DNA from: Paramyrothecium sp. XJ0827
Taxonomy: Eukaryota; Ascomycota; Sordariomycetes; Hypocreales; Stachybotryaceae
DNA: 64,000 bases
Assembly (NCBI GenBank): GCA_020881915.1
Contig: JAJFPB010000005.1
Coordinates: 2,790,001-2,854,000 of the forward strand
Direction of reading: 5' to 3'
Positions 21,814 through 34,211 of the stretch are shown in pieces; the first letter of the stretch is position 1, and each line of letters begins with the position of its first letter. Position numbers and translations under genes: made by a program. A model generated the notes under the pieces. That model did not search any database. It was not told the DNA's origin and worked only from the letters and a program-made list of their open reading frames with translations.

Positions 21814-24800
21814 ATGGCCTCCAACAACCTCACCTCCGCTGAGGCAAGATGGAGGGAGCAGTTCGCGGCCATGCAAGCCGCGCTGGCTGAGCTCAAGCTG
21901 CCCCAAGACAAGGCCATGCTAGATGGTGACCCTGTTGACAACAGCGACTTCGAAGGCTACTCGTCCGGAAACAGCGGGCAGGATGTCTGGGATTTCATAT
22001 CCGACGACGATGAGGACGAGTACAGCAGCGATTCGGTGGATGCGGGCATTCCGGGTGCAGGCTCCGGACATGGGCTGGAATGGCTCTCCAGCAGATGTGC
22101 GGAGATCGGATTCAAGAATGGCCTCGGCCCAGACGACTTTCAAGCTCAGATCGTCGGCGTCCTCACCTCGGGCCGCCCCGAGGAGGAGCTGCAAGCTCAG
22201 CTTACAGACTTGGTTGGGTTCGACGATCTCGACTTCATCATCGAAGTGCTCGCCAACAGGGGTGAGGTCATCTCTGCCGTCTCGGCGCCACAGGGCCGCC
22301 AAGAACAGGCTGGACCGCGGCTCCTGACCAGGACTCAGCGGGACGAGGCACTTCGTGCCAGGGATCTCGAGCACAAGACGGCCACGCTTGCATCAAGCCA
22401 GCTGCGAGAACCCCAGTACCCACACGTATACAGGGCCTATGCCGCCGGAAATAGTTTGAGCTATACGGGTAATAAGTATGGCTTGCCAGCCGGTAGCGAA
22501 CACCTCCATTTCGACAAGTACGAGGAGCATTCTATTCCTGCCGGCAGGAAGGGCACTCTTGGCCCGGGCGAGAAACTCATCCAAATCTCAGACCTCGATG
22601 GACTCTGCCGAAGCACATTCAAGGGATACAAGTCCCTTAACCGGATGCAGAGTCTTGTGTACCCCGTGGCGTACAAGACCAACGAGAATATGCTCATCTG
22701 CGCCCCTACAGGTGCTGTAGGTTGATCATGACCTTTTTCACTCCGTGGCCTGCTAATGAAAATAGGGTAAAACTGATGCTGCGATGCTTACTATTCTTCA
22801 CACCATTGGCCAGAATGTGTTCCCCAATCCCCAGGAAGAGCCTGCAGCCAACGAATTCGGCGTCAACTCCGATGACTTCAAAATCGTCTACGTCGCCCCA
22901 ATGAAGGCACTCGCTGCAGAGGTTACGGAGAAACTAGGCAAGCGTCTCGCCTGGCTGGGAATCAAGTGTCGAGAGTACACAGGAGATATGCAACTCACCA
23001 AGGCCGAGATCGTGCAAACGCAAATCATCGTCACCACCCCCGAGAAATGGGATGTCGTAACCAGAAAGGGCACTGGAGACACGGAGCTCGTCCAGAAAGT
23101 CAGGCTGCTCATCATTGATGAGGTACATATGCTTCATGATGAGCGTGGTGCAGTCCTTGAGTCACTGGTGGCTCGAACCGAGAGACAAGTCGAGAGCACC
23201 CAGTCACTGATTCGTGTCGTCGGCCTGAGTGCTACGCTCCCGAACTATGTCGACGTGGCAGACTTCCTCAAAGTCAACAAATACGCTGGCCTCTTCTACT
23301 TTGACGCCTCATTCCGCCCAGTGCCCTTAGAACAGCACTTCATTGGTGTCAAGGGTAAGGCCGGTAGCAAGCAATCCAAAGAAAACCTCGACACCGTTGC
23401 GTTTGAAAAGGTCAAACAGATGCTAGAGCGCGATCACCAAGTCATGGTCTTTGTGCACTCTCGCAGGGACACTATGCTCACAGCGAAAATGATTCATGAG
23501 AAGGCAATGGAGCAATTTTGTACGGATCTTCTTGATCCTTCAGGACATCCTGGATACGATCAGGCTGTCCGGGACATGAAATCATCCAAATCAAGAGAGA
23601 TCCGTGATTTGCTTAACAAAGGAATCGGCATTCATCACGCAGGTATGGCGAGGTCCGACAGAAACTTGATGGAACGTCTATTTTCCGAAGGTGTTCTCAA
23701 AGTCCTTTGCTGTACTGCCACCTTGGCTTGGGGTGTCAATTTACCTGCCGCTGCAGTAGTTATCAAAGGAACTCAGGTGTACAGCGCTCAAGATGGTAAA
23801 TTTGTCGATCTCGGCATTCTCGACGTGCTACAGATCTTCGGTCGTGCTGGTCGTCCACAATTCGAGGACACTGGTATTGGCATGATTTGTACCACCCAGG
23901 ACAAGCTTGCCCATTACCTCAGCGCAGTCACGGAACAGCGGCCTATTGAGTCCAGGTTTTCCACGAAACTCGTTGACAATCTAAACGCGGAGATTGCTCT
24001 TGGAACAGTAACGTCGATCCCTGATGCTGTGCAGTGGATAGGATACTCGTATCTGTTTGTGCGTATGCAGAGGAGCCCGATGACATACGGCATTGAGTGG
24101 GCAGAAATCCGCGATGACCCTACTCTAGTCCAGCGACGCCGCCAGCTCGCCATCCAGGCCGCTCGAACGCTCCAAAAGTGCCAGATGATCATCTTCAACG
24201 AGAACACAGAGGAGCTTCGCAGCAAAGATATTGGCCGAATTGCCAGTCAGTACTACATTCTCCATACGAGCGTGGAGATCTTCAACACCATGATGCAGCC
24301 GCACGCAACCGAAGCTGACATCTTGAAGATGTTGAGCATGAGTGGTGAATTTGACAACATCCAGTCACGGGATAGTGAGGCGAAGGAGTTGACGAATCTG
24401 CGAGATAGACCAGAGGCTGTTCCCTGCGATGTCGACGGGGGCATCGATACACCTCAGGCGAAGACGAATATTCTCCTGCAGTCATATATCTCGAAACAGC
24501 AACCCGAGGATTTTGCCCTTACTAATGACATGAACTACGTTGCTCAGCAGTCTGGACGTATTTGCAGAGCATTGTTCATGATTGCTTTGAATCGCAGATG
24601 GGGCCACCAGTGCCTCGTCTTGCTGACGCTTGCCAAGTCGATTGAGAAGAGAATTTGGCCGTTCCAGCATCCTCTCCATCAGTTCGACCTCACTAAACCC
24701 GTGCTGAACAAGCTGGACTCCAAGGATAATTTGACCGTTGAAGCACTGAAAGACATGGAATCCGCCGAGATAGCGGGCTTGGTCAACAACCAAAGCGCTG

Positions 24801-27800
24801 GTAAGACGATCGCGAGGATTCTGAACCACTTCCCCACGGTCCATGTTGAAGCGGAAATCGCCCCTCTCAACCGAGACGTGCTGCGGATCAGGCTTTTTGT
24901 CATTCCAGACTTTCAATGGAAGGATCAGTACCACGGTACTTCAGAATCTTTCTACATCTGGGTTGAGAACTCGGAAACTTCCGAGATCTATCACCATGAG
25001 TTCTTCATTCTTAACAGGAGAAAGCTCCACGATGACCACGAACTCAACTTCACCATTCCCCTGTCTGATCCACTGCCGACACAAATCTATGTTCGGGCAG
25101 TGTCAGATCGCTGGCTGGGCGCAGAGACTGTCACGCCAGTCTCCTTCCAACATCTCATCCGGCCTGACACCGAGAGTGTCTACACTGAATTGTTGAACCT
25201 ACAGCCGCTACCAATCACGGCCTTGAAGAATCCGGGCCTGGAGGAGCTGTATGCGCAGCGTTTCCAGTTCTTTAACCCCATGCAAACACAAATCTTCCAC
25301 ACGTTGTACCACACACCTGCGAATGTCTTGTTAGGATCACCCACGGGTAGTGGCAAAACTGTGGCCGCCGAACTTGCCATGTGGTGGGCTTTCCGTGAAC
25401 GACCAAAGTCCAAGGTTGTCTACATTGCTCCAATGAAGGCCCTTGTGCGCGAGCGTGTCAAGGACTGGGGAACGAGATTGGCCAAACCTCTTGGGTTAAA
25501 GCTTGTCGAACTTACTGGTGACAACACTCCGGACACCAGGACAATTGCGGACGCAGACATCATCATCACCACACCAGAGAAATGGGATGGTATCTCGCGT
25601 TCTTGGCAGACCAGAGGGTATGTCCGACAGGTGAGCCTGGTGATCATCGATGAGATCCATCTTTTGGCCGGGGATCGTGGTCCTATTCTGGAGATTATTG
25701 TTTCTCGTAAGTGAAGAATACCGCTGGAGGTTCCTGGACAACTTGCTAACTCATTCCAGGAATGAATTACATTGGGGCATCAACCAAGAACTCAGTTCGC
25801 CTTCTGGGCATGTCAACCGCTTGTGCTAACGCATCGGACCTTGGAAACTGGTTGGGAGTAAAACAAGGCCTCTTTAACTTCAAGCACTCGGTGCGACCCG
25901 TTCCCTTGGAACTATACATCGACGGGTTCCCAGAAGTTAGGGGCTTCTGTCCGTTGATGCAATCAATGAACCGTCCAACATTCTTGGCCATCAAAAATCA
26001 CAGTCCAAGCAAGCCAGTCATTGTCTTTGTGGCATCTCGTCGCCAGACCCGACTCACGGCAAAGGATCTCATCAACTTCTGTGGCATGGAAGATAACCCT
26101 CGCCGCTTCCTCCACATGGACGAGGATGACCTGCAGCTTAACCTGGCAAGAGTGAAAGACGATGCACTGAAGGAAGCAATTAATTTCGGTATCGGACTGC
26201 ACCATGCTGGTTTGGTTGAGTCGGACCGCCAATTAGCAGAGGAGCTTTTCCTAAACAACAAGATCCAGATTCTGGTCGCTACCAGCACCCTGGCGTGGGG
26301 TGTTAACCTTCCAGCCCACCTTGTCGTCGTCAAAGGCACCCAGTTCTACGACGCAAAGATTGAAGGCTACAAAGACATGGATCTTACGGACGTTCTGCAG
26401 ATGCTTGGACGAGCAGGCCGACCGCAGTTTGACACTTCTGGTGTTGCCCGGATCTTCACGCAAGATTCGAAGAAGGACTTTTACAAGCACTTTCTTCACA
26501 CCGGATTCCCCGTCGAGTCATCCCTACACACGGTGCTGGATAACCATCTGTGCGCTGAAATCTCCGCCGAGACCGTCATCACAAAGCAGGACGCCTTGGA
26601 CTACTTGACATGGACCTTCTTCTTCAGAAGGCTTCACAAGAACCCGTCGTACTACGGGCTGGAAATCTCGGCTGAAGAGCACAACACCATTGCAGCCCAG
26701 CAGGTGGCCAACGAGTACATGGTCGACATGGTGAGCACGGCCCTAGATGAGCTAGCAGAGTCCAAGTGCGTGGAAGTCTTCCCCAACGGCGACGTCGATC
26801 CCACACCTCTCGGCAAAATCGTTAGCTACTATTACCTGTCGCACAAGACGGTGCGCCACCTCGTCCGCCAGGCGAAGCCCAACGCAAAGTTCGTCGACGT
26901 TCTGTCCTGGATGTCCCGCGCCACCGAATACGACGAGCTACCCGTCCGCCACAACGAGGATCTCGTCAACGAGACGCTATCGGCGAACCTGCCCTTCCCC
27001 GGGCACACTTTTGGCTTGCCCATGTGGGATCCCCACGTCAAGGCGTTCCTCCTGCTGCAGGCGCACATGTCGCGCATCGACCTGCCAATCACCGACTACG
27101 TCGGCGACCAGACCAGCGTGCTCGACCAGGCGATCCGAATCGTGCAGGCGTCCATCGACGTGCTTACCGAGCTGGGTCAGCTGTCCAGTTGCCTGCAGAT
27201 GATGACACTTCTGCAATGTGTCAAGTCCGCGCGCTGGCCTACTGACCCCCCCGTGTCCATCTTCCCAGGCGTCAACCCGAGCTCGATCAAGGACGAGACT
27301 CCACTCGCCAAGGTCACAACGCTCAAGCCTCCACAGGTGAAGCAGCTCGCGTCGAAGCTCGGCGTCCCAGTGAGCCAGCAGTCCCGCTTCGCCCGCGCCG
27401 TCTCCGTGCTGCCCAACGTCGCCGTCGCCGTCAACGAGGCCACGGCGCTCTCGCTCACCGTGGGCATCAAGCGTCTCAACCCGCTCGTCGAGCGCGACGC
27501 CCGCATCTACGCGCCCAAGTTCCCCAAGGCCCAGACGGAGAGCTGGTTCGTGGTCGTCGCCGACCCGGCCAAGGACGAGGTGCTCGCCGTGAAGCGCGTG
27601 GGCTGGAACACGGCCGGGAAGAAGAAGCTGGAGCAGGGGCAGCTCCCGACGGCGAGGGCCGTGATCAAGCTCCCGGAGGCTACGGACGGGAAGGCACGGA
27701 AGCTGGATGTCTTGGTTGTCAGTGACGCCTACATTGGACTGGAGCATCGCGTGCGGGACGTGGACATTCCCGCCCCTCCCTCGGTGGACAATGATGTGGT

Positions 27801-27846
27801 CTCAAAGAAGGCAGCGGCAGCAGCGGCGGGAGGAGGTTCATCGTAA
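21814..27846 (+). CDS. SLH1: SLH1/RQT2, Ski2-like tandem RNA helicase
   Basis: Three exons: 21814-22716, 22766-25706 and 25760-27846, giving 1976 aa, the expected size. Slh1 (ASCC3 in animals) is the helicase of the ribosome quality control trigger complex, which splits collided ribosomes in the cytosol. Two complete Ski2-type cassettes are present, each with a Sec63-like region after it. In cassette 1 the Walker A APTGAGKTD (about 297-305) is split by the 49-nt intron 1 and the Walker B is DEVH (about 419). In cassette 2 the Walker A is SPTGSGKT (about 1159) and the Walker B is DEIH (about 1262). The acidic N-terminal 120 residues precede a helical region. Brr2 is excluded by the shorter N-terminal domain and by sequences typical of Slh1 (APTGAGKTDAAMLTIL). 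Both cassettes appear catalytically intact, as in ASCC3. Confidence 0.92.
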
Positions 27847-28546
27847 TCTCCGTATTTACTCAAGAAGTGTTTCCCCTGTTTCTATATCTGGGTTTGTAAG
27901 AAAACCCCGCCCAGCGCGGCTCGCGCAAACAAGATTACTCGCTCTAAGAACTATTTCTAGAAATGCGTCTCGACAAAATCAACAGGTGTGCCACCCAATG
28001 CGCAAAGGAGATTCCATGTGTCAAAAGAAACAAGATGCTGCCGTGACATAACAAGAAGAAGAAAAAAAAAAGAAGAGGAAAAAAAGAAGAGGAAAAAAAG
28101 AAGAAGAAAAAAAAGGAAAAAAACGAAAAATGAACAAGAAAATGCAAATCGTAGCTAGCCGTTTGTGTCGATCCAGTTCCAAAATGCTGCGTTCATGACG
28201 AGATCCCCACCCTCGAGACTTCCCAAATGCATTTGACTCCTATAACGTGGTATCCCTTCCTCGCCTCCCTCCCCTCCCTTTCCTGAAACGCCTTGCTCCT
28301 GACTGGCGGAAATCCACGCGGATGCAGTGCGCCCCATGATGCTATGCGTTGAAGTAAAGCGTCAAACTAGCTCGACAAGAAGCTCGGACAGAGAAGAAAG
28401 CTGTATCCAGAATATACGAACGTGCGACAAGTTCGAGCTCGAATGATCGTAGTATGTTGCATGAAAGGTATTGTGGCTGTCGTAGCCAGATTAAGTGGGC
28501 TTGTAAATAAGAAGCTGTCGCTCTCCCGTTATCAGGGCAGAGCCCA
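27847..28546. other. intergenic, convergent SLH1/Rab 3' ends
   Basis: Holds the 3' UTRs of SLH1 (+) and of the Rab gene (-). Its main feature is the pure purine tract at 28053-28123. No coding region is credible. Confidence 0.55.
28053..28123 (+). repeat. 71-nt pure purine (A/AAG) tract
   Basis: An uninterrupted run of A and G made of AAGAAG and GAAAAAAAG blocks, about 200 bases past the SLH1 stop. On the opposite strand it is an uninterrupted pyrimidine tract reading away from the Rab gene. Confidence 0.9.
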
Positions 28547-29649
28547 TCAGCAGCAACCCTGTCGTCGTGGTTTGTTGGCTTCGTCGCCACGTGTGTTTTG
28601 ATTCCCAGCTTGATCCACTGTCACGGCAGGGGAGAAGTTTGGGGAGAACAGCCAGCTCCTGCGGTCGCGTCCAACCCTGAAGCTGCCTCTAGCATTCATG
28701 CCTTCAAAGTAGCCGCCGTCCATACCGTCTTCAAACCCTGGCGTGTTTGGAGTGGCCGTCGCCATAAGCAGAGCCTGCTGGATCTTTCGATTGCGGTCCA
28801 CCAGCTTCCTGGCGACGACGCGGAAGACTTCCTCTATGCCTTCCCCGGTCTCGGCGCTCACCTCGTGGCAGGCGTCCCAGCCGACTTCCTGGCCCCAGAA
28901 GCCAGAGCTGCGCTTGGAGCTGGGGCTGCGCGGTTCAGCCGGCGCGAACGGGAAGCTCGACGGACCACTTAGGGGGGTGGCGCTAGGTGGTGGTGTTCCG
29001 CCAACACCAGGTGCGAGGTTGTCGGCAACATAGGCGATGCAGCGTTCGAAAGGAACTTGCCTTGCGGAGGGCTCGCGGGCAACAATATCGGCTTTGGTGC
29101 CAACCACGTGAATTACCACGTCGCTGGGTAGATTTTCGCGTAGTTCGGAGAGCCACAAGGCTATCTCCTCGAAACTCTTGACAGACACGATGGAGTAGCA
29201 GAGGATGACGGCATCTGCCCCTCGGTAGTATAATCTGCAAACGCTGTGTTAGCAAATGGCAATGATTAGATAGGACTTGCATTCTCAGGCCTACCTGGAA
29301 ATGGACCGAAAACGCTCTTGGCCAGCTGCGGTAGTGAAACAGTTGTCAGTATGGGACTATAGTATAAGCAAAAGGCACCGAAATCAGGAGGAACAAACCT
29401 ATGCAAGCCAAGTCAGTACGAGTGCGGCGTTGGAAAAGGAGGGGAATGCGACATACCTGTATCCCATATTTGAAGCCTGACGACCGTATCGGTGTCGAAA
29501 TCGACGATCTTCTTGGTCAGGAATGAGGCGCCGACGGTGGATGTGATCTGAGAAGGGTTGAAGGTGCCCTTGCAGTAGCGCATGACCAGAGATGTCTTCC
29601 CGACGTTCTGGGCGCCGAGGACGACGATTTTGGCTTCCAGGGAGGCCAT
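28547..29649 (-). CDS. Rab-family small GTPase with C-terminal insertion
   Basis: Three exons on the minus strand: 29649-29457, 29325-29295 and 29234-28547, giving 303 aa. This is about 90 residues longer than a typical Rab. The P-loop is GAQNVGKTS (12-20), the G3 motif WDTAGQERFRS spans the exon 1-2 join (about 62-72), and the G4 motif is TKAD (121-124) instead of NKxD. G5 is SAETG. A Pro/Ser-rich insertion of about 40 residues (PPPSATPLSGPSS... to KRSSGFWGQ) separates G4 from G5. The tail ends QGCC, a double-cysteine geranylgeranylation signal. It probably regulates endosomal or secretory traffic; the exact Rab subclass is not resolved. The family resembles a conserved fungal Rab group I recall in Sordariomycetes, close to Rab5/Ypt5 in its N-terminal half. 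Confidence 0.9.
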
Positions 29650-32600
29650 GGTATTTTTGGGTTTTGAAGGGTGTTATTCACGGTAAGGCGGCGGGCGCAA
29701 GTCCGATGTGTCGGATGATTCGATTCTGGCGATAGGGGGCGTAGCAGTTGTGACAAGCTATCGCATTGCGGTCCGCGTTCAGGACGCGCGATCGGAAAGT
29801 TGTGGCAGAGCGGCGAGGCGTTCGTAGGTCATTATCGTAGTGGCAAACAAGTCGTATCGAGCATTCGCTGCAACGGGTCGAGGGCGGCTTGTTGTTTACG
29901 TATTCGTGACACACTTGTCCGCGATACCTGGTAGGTTGGTGTTGATGTTGGTGATGGTGATGGTGATGGTGATGGCGTTGGTGTGGGTATAGTTGTAGGT
30001 GAAGGAGTTGTCGTTCTCCCAGGGGGCGACTCTGTGCAATGATTTCGACCTCGGGTAAGACGAGGTAAGGTAGCTCCTGTATTTCCGACTCCACGGGCTG
30101 TCTGATCAGGAGACGAGACGTGTGGTCCGGATGTGTCCACCGGTCCTCTGGCCGGAGAGGCAGGCGGGACAGGAAGAGAGAAAAAACAACAACAACAAAG
30201 AAAACCAAGCGATGCGGTCCCTGCGAACAGGCGGAGAGATGAGGCGATCAATGCGACGGGTTTTGCTATGAGTGGAGATTCCGGAGGGGAAGATGCGATT
30301 TAGGTGCATCAACCGATCAAGGGAGAACAAGCATCCATGTCGTGCAGCGTCAAGTAGTTTGGGGGGAGAATTGGGGCCCTTGGTTCTTGGGACTGGCTGT
30401 GCTTGGGGGGAGGGAGGGGCGCCTTTGCCTCACGTGGGCATAACGTCTACCTGGTAAGGTAGACTCTGGGGCACATTGCGACGTCATACTTCTAGCGCTC
30501 TTCTACGGGCCCCCTTTGGTTCGCGCGCCAGAGGGAGAGGAGAGGGAGCAAAGAGAGCTAAAGCGCTAGTTCGTCGCTAGTTCATTCATGCAGTTCCTGT
30601 TAGTCGGTCGAACACTGCTCGAGCCTCGGGCCAACCCATCCTCCTCGCCCTCGGAGATTTTCAAGCTCGTTTCTGTGAAGCGCGCCAAGGTGCCCTGTCA
30701 CGAGTGACAGATCGGGTTCATCCCATCCAGCGGGCTCGATTTGTGAACCGCCCAGCCCGCGAAAGCGTGCGGATGCGCAATGCAGCACACAGGCGGGACG
30801 AACAAGGGCCCCCAGTTATGCGTTGCGTTTACCCACATGCGCTATCCGTCTAGAGCGCCTCGCATGCATCAACCGCACCTCGAAAAGAGGCTGTGTGTGT
30901 CATGAATTGGAAGCTCGGGTGCACACGATTGAATCATGAGCATTCTTCAGTGACAAAGAGGAAAGAAAAGAGGAGGACCGAAAGAGGCGGTAAATAAAGT
31001 GTTTTACAACAGGACAGCATGAGACTTCTTCCAGAGCCCGTTTGATTTGCAAAAACCACAATCACGATGGCACACTGAGACATTCAGCATCACCGTTTCC
31101 TCTCCCCGCACATGCTTAGGAGTCACGCGGTGCAGCACCTCCCGACCCGTGTTTGAGACATCCCGACCTGGTTACTCACGGCAGGTATGTGTGTGGTCAA
31201 CGGTGACCCGATCCCCAGTCAGCTTTCTGACTCCGAGGGAGACTAGGTAGAAGGGCGGCCTGGTTCACCCCAGGAGCCCAGGGCACCCGTGCGCCTTTTC
31301 CCACTTTCATCGGCGATGAAAAACATGTCTCAGATTGCACCGGATTCTGCTGGCATAGGGCTTTTCCCCATGCGAAATTCACCATTGGCCTTCAGCGCAT
31401 GGATGGCATTTGACAGCCCGCAAAACACGACATCTTTTGTGGCACAACTACCATCTGGAGCTAGCAAGGTCAGCCTTCGCCGCAGCATGGAGGTCTAAGA
31501 ACGCGCATTCATGCAGGCCTGGTAGTGTTCACGTCGTTCGTTGCGCGGCGACTCTGTTTCCAAGCTCTTGTAAATCTAGGTTCAAATTGCGGCCCGGTCA
31601 CGGGTTGAAGGGGTGGCGTTGAGGCTCGCACTTCAGCTAGAAAGTGGTTGCGGAATAAAGCTGGCTTGGAAAATGCGCAGTGTGCTAAAAGAAGCACCCG
31701 ATACTGCCTCAGCAATGAGGCATAGGACGTTGTCCAAGTCGCACCAAAGCCTTGTGCCTGACATGCTCATGTTGAATTAGCGTGGAGAATGCATCAATTA
31801 CCTGTCCTGCCGGCTGTCGTACTGTGCCGAGTTCCCTCAAAGGGTATTGGCAGTCGCCGGCAAGCAAGGAAACAAAGACCGCGATTTGCTTGCACCCATA
31901 TTCAAAGATCATTAGTAATAAAATAAAAAAGGAAGAGTATTGTTCATAAAAAATACTGGCAAAAGGCTTGAACTTTTAGAATATCCGATCAGGATTCTTA
32001 TTCATAAGTTTTATAAAAATTATAACGCTACAGTAGAGGGACGTTTAACATCACAGGAGCTAGAAAATAGTCTTCATCAGCAATTTTGTTAAGCTGCGGT
32101 ATTGCTCTTTTTGGGATTCCAGTGCCCGTAAGATCAAGCTCCGGGAGCACGGCCCCACTTTCGGCCCTTTGCCAGAACCGGTTTTGGGAGGGGCCTGGAT
32201 CAACGTGGGCGCCGATGACGCAAGTCCCTGATCCTGATGATCGGGACCATGACGGTGACCCGTCGCAAACCACAGCTTGGCAACGAGCGCAGCACAAAGA
32301 ATGACTGCTTCCTTTTTTATTCGACCAGCAGTTTTCCTTGATCTACTGCGCTATACAGGAACCAAATGCAGAGGGAGAGGGTCAGGTATCGCACTCTTGG
32401 GCCATCAATATTTGAGTACTGCACGAATATCTGTCTCAGACAAATTTGAAAATGGAATTGAAAGCTCCAAGGGTATCGCACCGCTACCCCAATAAAGCTT
32501 ATTTTTGGTCCCCTGAAGCTTTCCAAGTTGCCCAGTTTTTACTCGGTACCGTTTCTCGCTTCCAAGCCTTAAAAGGGCACAATTGAACAAACGGAGCACG

Positions 32601-33156
32601 TTCCGCCTATGCTTGTGACGGCTTTGCTGGTCTCGAGGCGTCGATCGCGCCAAGAACCTTGACTTCGGTTCTAGGCAAGCCACGCTCGCCTTTTTTTTTT
32701 TTGTTGGACTCAGCACGATTACATCACCACCAAGCCCCAGTACCGGTTTACGCTGCGCCATAAGAGATCGTCTTATAGTCCCACGTACCAGCGCAGGTAA
32801 ACACGCACAAAGGGTCGGCGGGCGCCTTGCGGGACCCTGCAGGCCGCCCGGAATCCCCACAAAACTGACTTGGACGAGGGTGACTGGATGCTGGGCTGAT
32901 GGACCCTTTCCTTTTCCTGGTGGCAGGGCACCATGTACTATGCCGTCAGAGCGTTTGTTGAGTGTGTACTTAAGTGGCCCGCTGCTGCACAACCTTCTCT
33001 CCATGGTGACTTGGACCGTCTATATTACTGTACCTGTTGTCCTCTTTCACCCGTTGTTCTAAGCAGGTGTTTCTTCAGTGATCGGCTCATATATCAACCT
33101 TTTCTCATTCTACACCGTAGACCAAGAAGCACGCTGCTGCCACCACCGCCGCAAAT
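29650..33156. other. long gene-free region
   Basis: About 3.5 kb with no supportable gene. It holds a GGTGAT hexamer repeat (29950-29974), G-rich patches (about 30360-30420), GGTAAGGTA motifs (30063 and 30453), an AT-rich patch (31913-32035) and a T-run (about 32693-32704). Open frames such as 32405-33004 (-) depend on low-complexity sequence and show no family. Confidence 0.5.
29950..29974 (+). repeat. GGTGAT hexanucleotide repeat
   Basis: Four tandem GGTGAT units, extended by related GTTGAT/GTTGGT units on both sides. It lies about 300 bases upstream of the Rab start codon. On the minus strand it reads as CACCAT repeats. Confidence 0.85.
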
Positions 33157-34211
33157 ATGGTGGGAATTTTCGCTCCGGCGAGGCTATGCATCCTCGTCCT
33201 CGTAGCCTTGGCGACCGTGAGCTGCATCCTCTCTGCGCTGGCACTCTTCGCCGGCCACAAGGAAGGCTTCTTGGAGAGCTATGACATCGTTCGGGTTCGT
33301 GCCCCCTCGTCGTTTGGCCGGCTCTGCGTGCTAATCTCGTCATACAGATCAACATGACCGGCTTCGGCCAGAACATCGTGCCGCCGGCGGGCGACGACCA
33401 GCAGGGCGACGGTGACGGCAACATCCTCGAGGACGCCTGGGACCGCATCTCGGACGGCGCCAGGGACACCATCAACGACATCACCGGCAACATCGCCGAC
33501 GAGGTCGCGGACCGCCTCGGCATTTCCGAGTGGTACTCCATGCACGTCATGACCGTCTGCGAGGGATCCTTCACGCCAAACGCTACCGCTCCGGACGTCG
33601 GGCTGAACGCGTCCATGTGTCGCGACACGGCACCCAATGGTGAGTCCATTTTCTTGCGTTCCACCTCGCAAATTGGCAACAGGAGAGAAAAAAGGGCTGA
33701 CCGTGGAAATGATGTAGAACGATTCAACCTCACCGACATACTCGACAGAGAGCTCAACGTGGGGCCTTTGAACCTCAACCTCGCCGACCTCAACTGGCCG
33801 CCTGAGATCCAGGACAAGCTCGATTTGCTGAACAGCCTGCTCCTCGCCATCTTCATCCTCTTCGTGGTGACGGTCGGCTTCACGGGCCTGAACGTCCTCT
33901 TCGGCGCCGCCTCCTTCCTCAGCCCCGAGAGCCGGCTGCTGCTGCTCTTCAACGTCACCGTCGCCGGCCTGGGCATGGTCTCGAGCGTCATCGCCGCCAT
34001 CGTCGTCACCGTCGCCGTCACGAGGGGCCTCGGCGAGTTCAACAAGGTGGCCGAGGACGTCGGCATCCGGGGCGAGCGCGGCAACGGCTTCTTCGCCTTT
34101 GTGTGGGTCGTCGCTGGCCTCATGATCGGTGCCGCCGTGGGGTGGTTCGTCCAGCTGTGCGTGACGCACCGCCACCGCAGGCGTTACGCTCCTCGCAAGG
34201 GTAGCTACTAG
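33157..34211 (+). CDS. SUR7/PalI-family plasma membrane protein
   Basis: Three exons: 33157-33294, 33348-33639 and 33718-34211, giving 307 aa. Membrane segments lie at about 8-30, 184-206, 217-245 and 266-291, the four-span layout of the SUR7/PalI family. The first extracellular region is long and acidic, with N-glycosylation sites (NAT, NAS, NLT) and the stretch YSMHVMTVCEGSFTPNATA, typical of fungal SUR7-like proteins. Family members sit in plasma-membrane eisosome domains or take part in pH sensing; which role applies here is unknown. Intron 1 has a GTTCGT donor. Intron 2 (78 nt) is a multiple of three and has no in-frame stop, so retention would add 26 residues rather than truncate. Confidence 0.88.

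Noticed and set aside
29678..30251. Minus-strand frames with His/Pro and Ser/Thr repeats upstream of the Rab gene
   Set aside because: The repeats are translations of the GGTGAT tandem repeat in different frames; no start or splice structure supports a gene.
32405..33004. 199-codon minus-strand frame in the 29.6-33.2 kb gap
   Set aside because: It passes through a T-run read as Lys and shows no family; composition is random-like.
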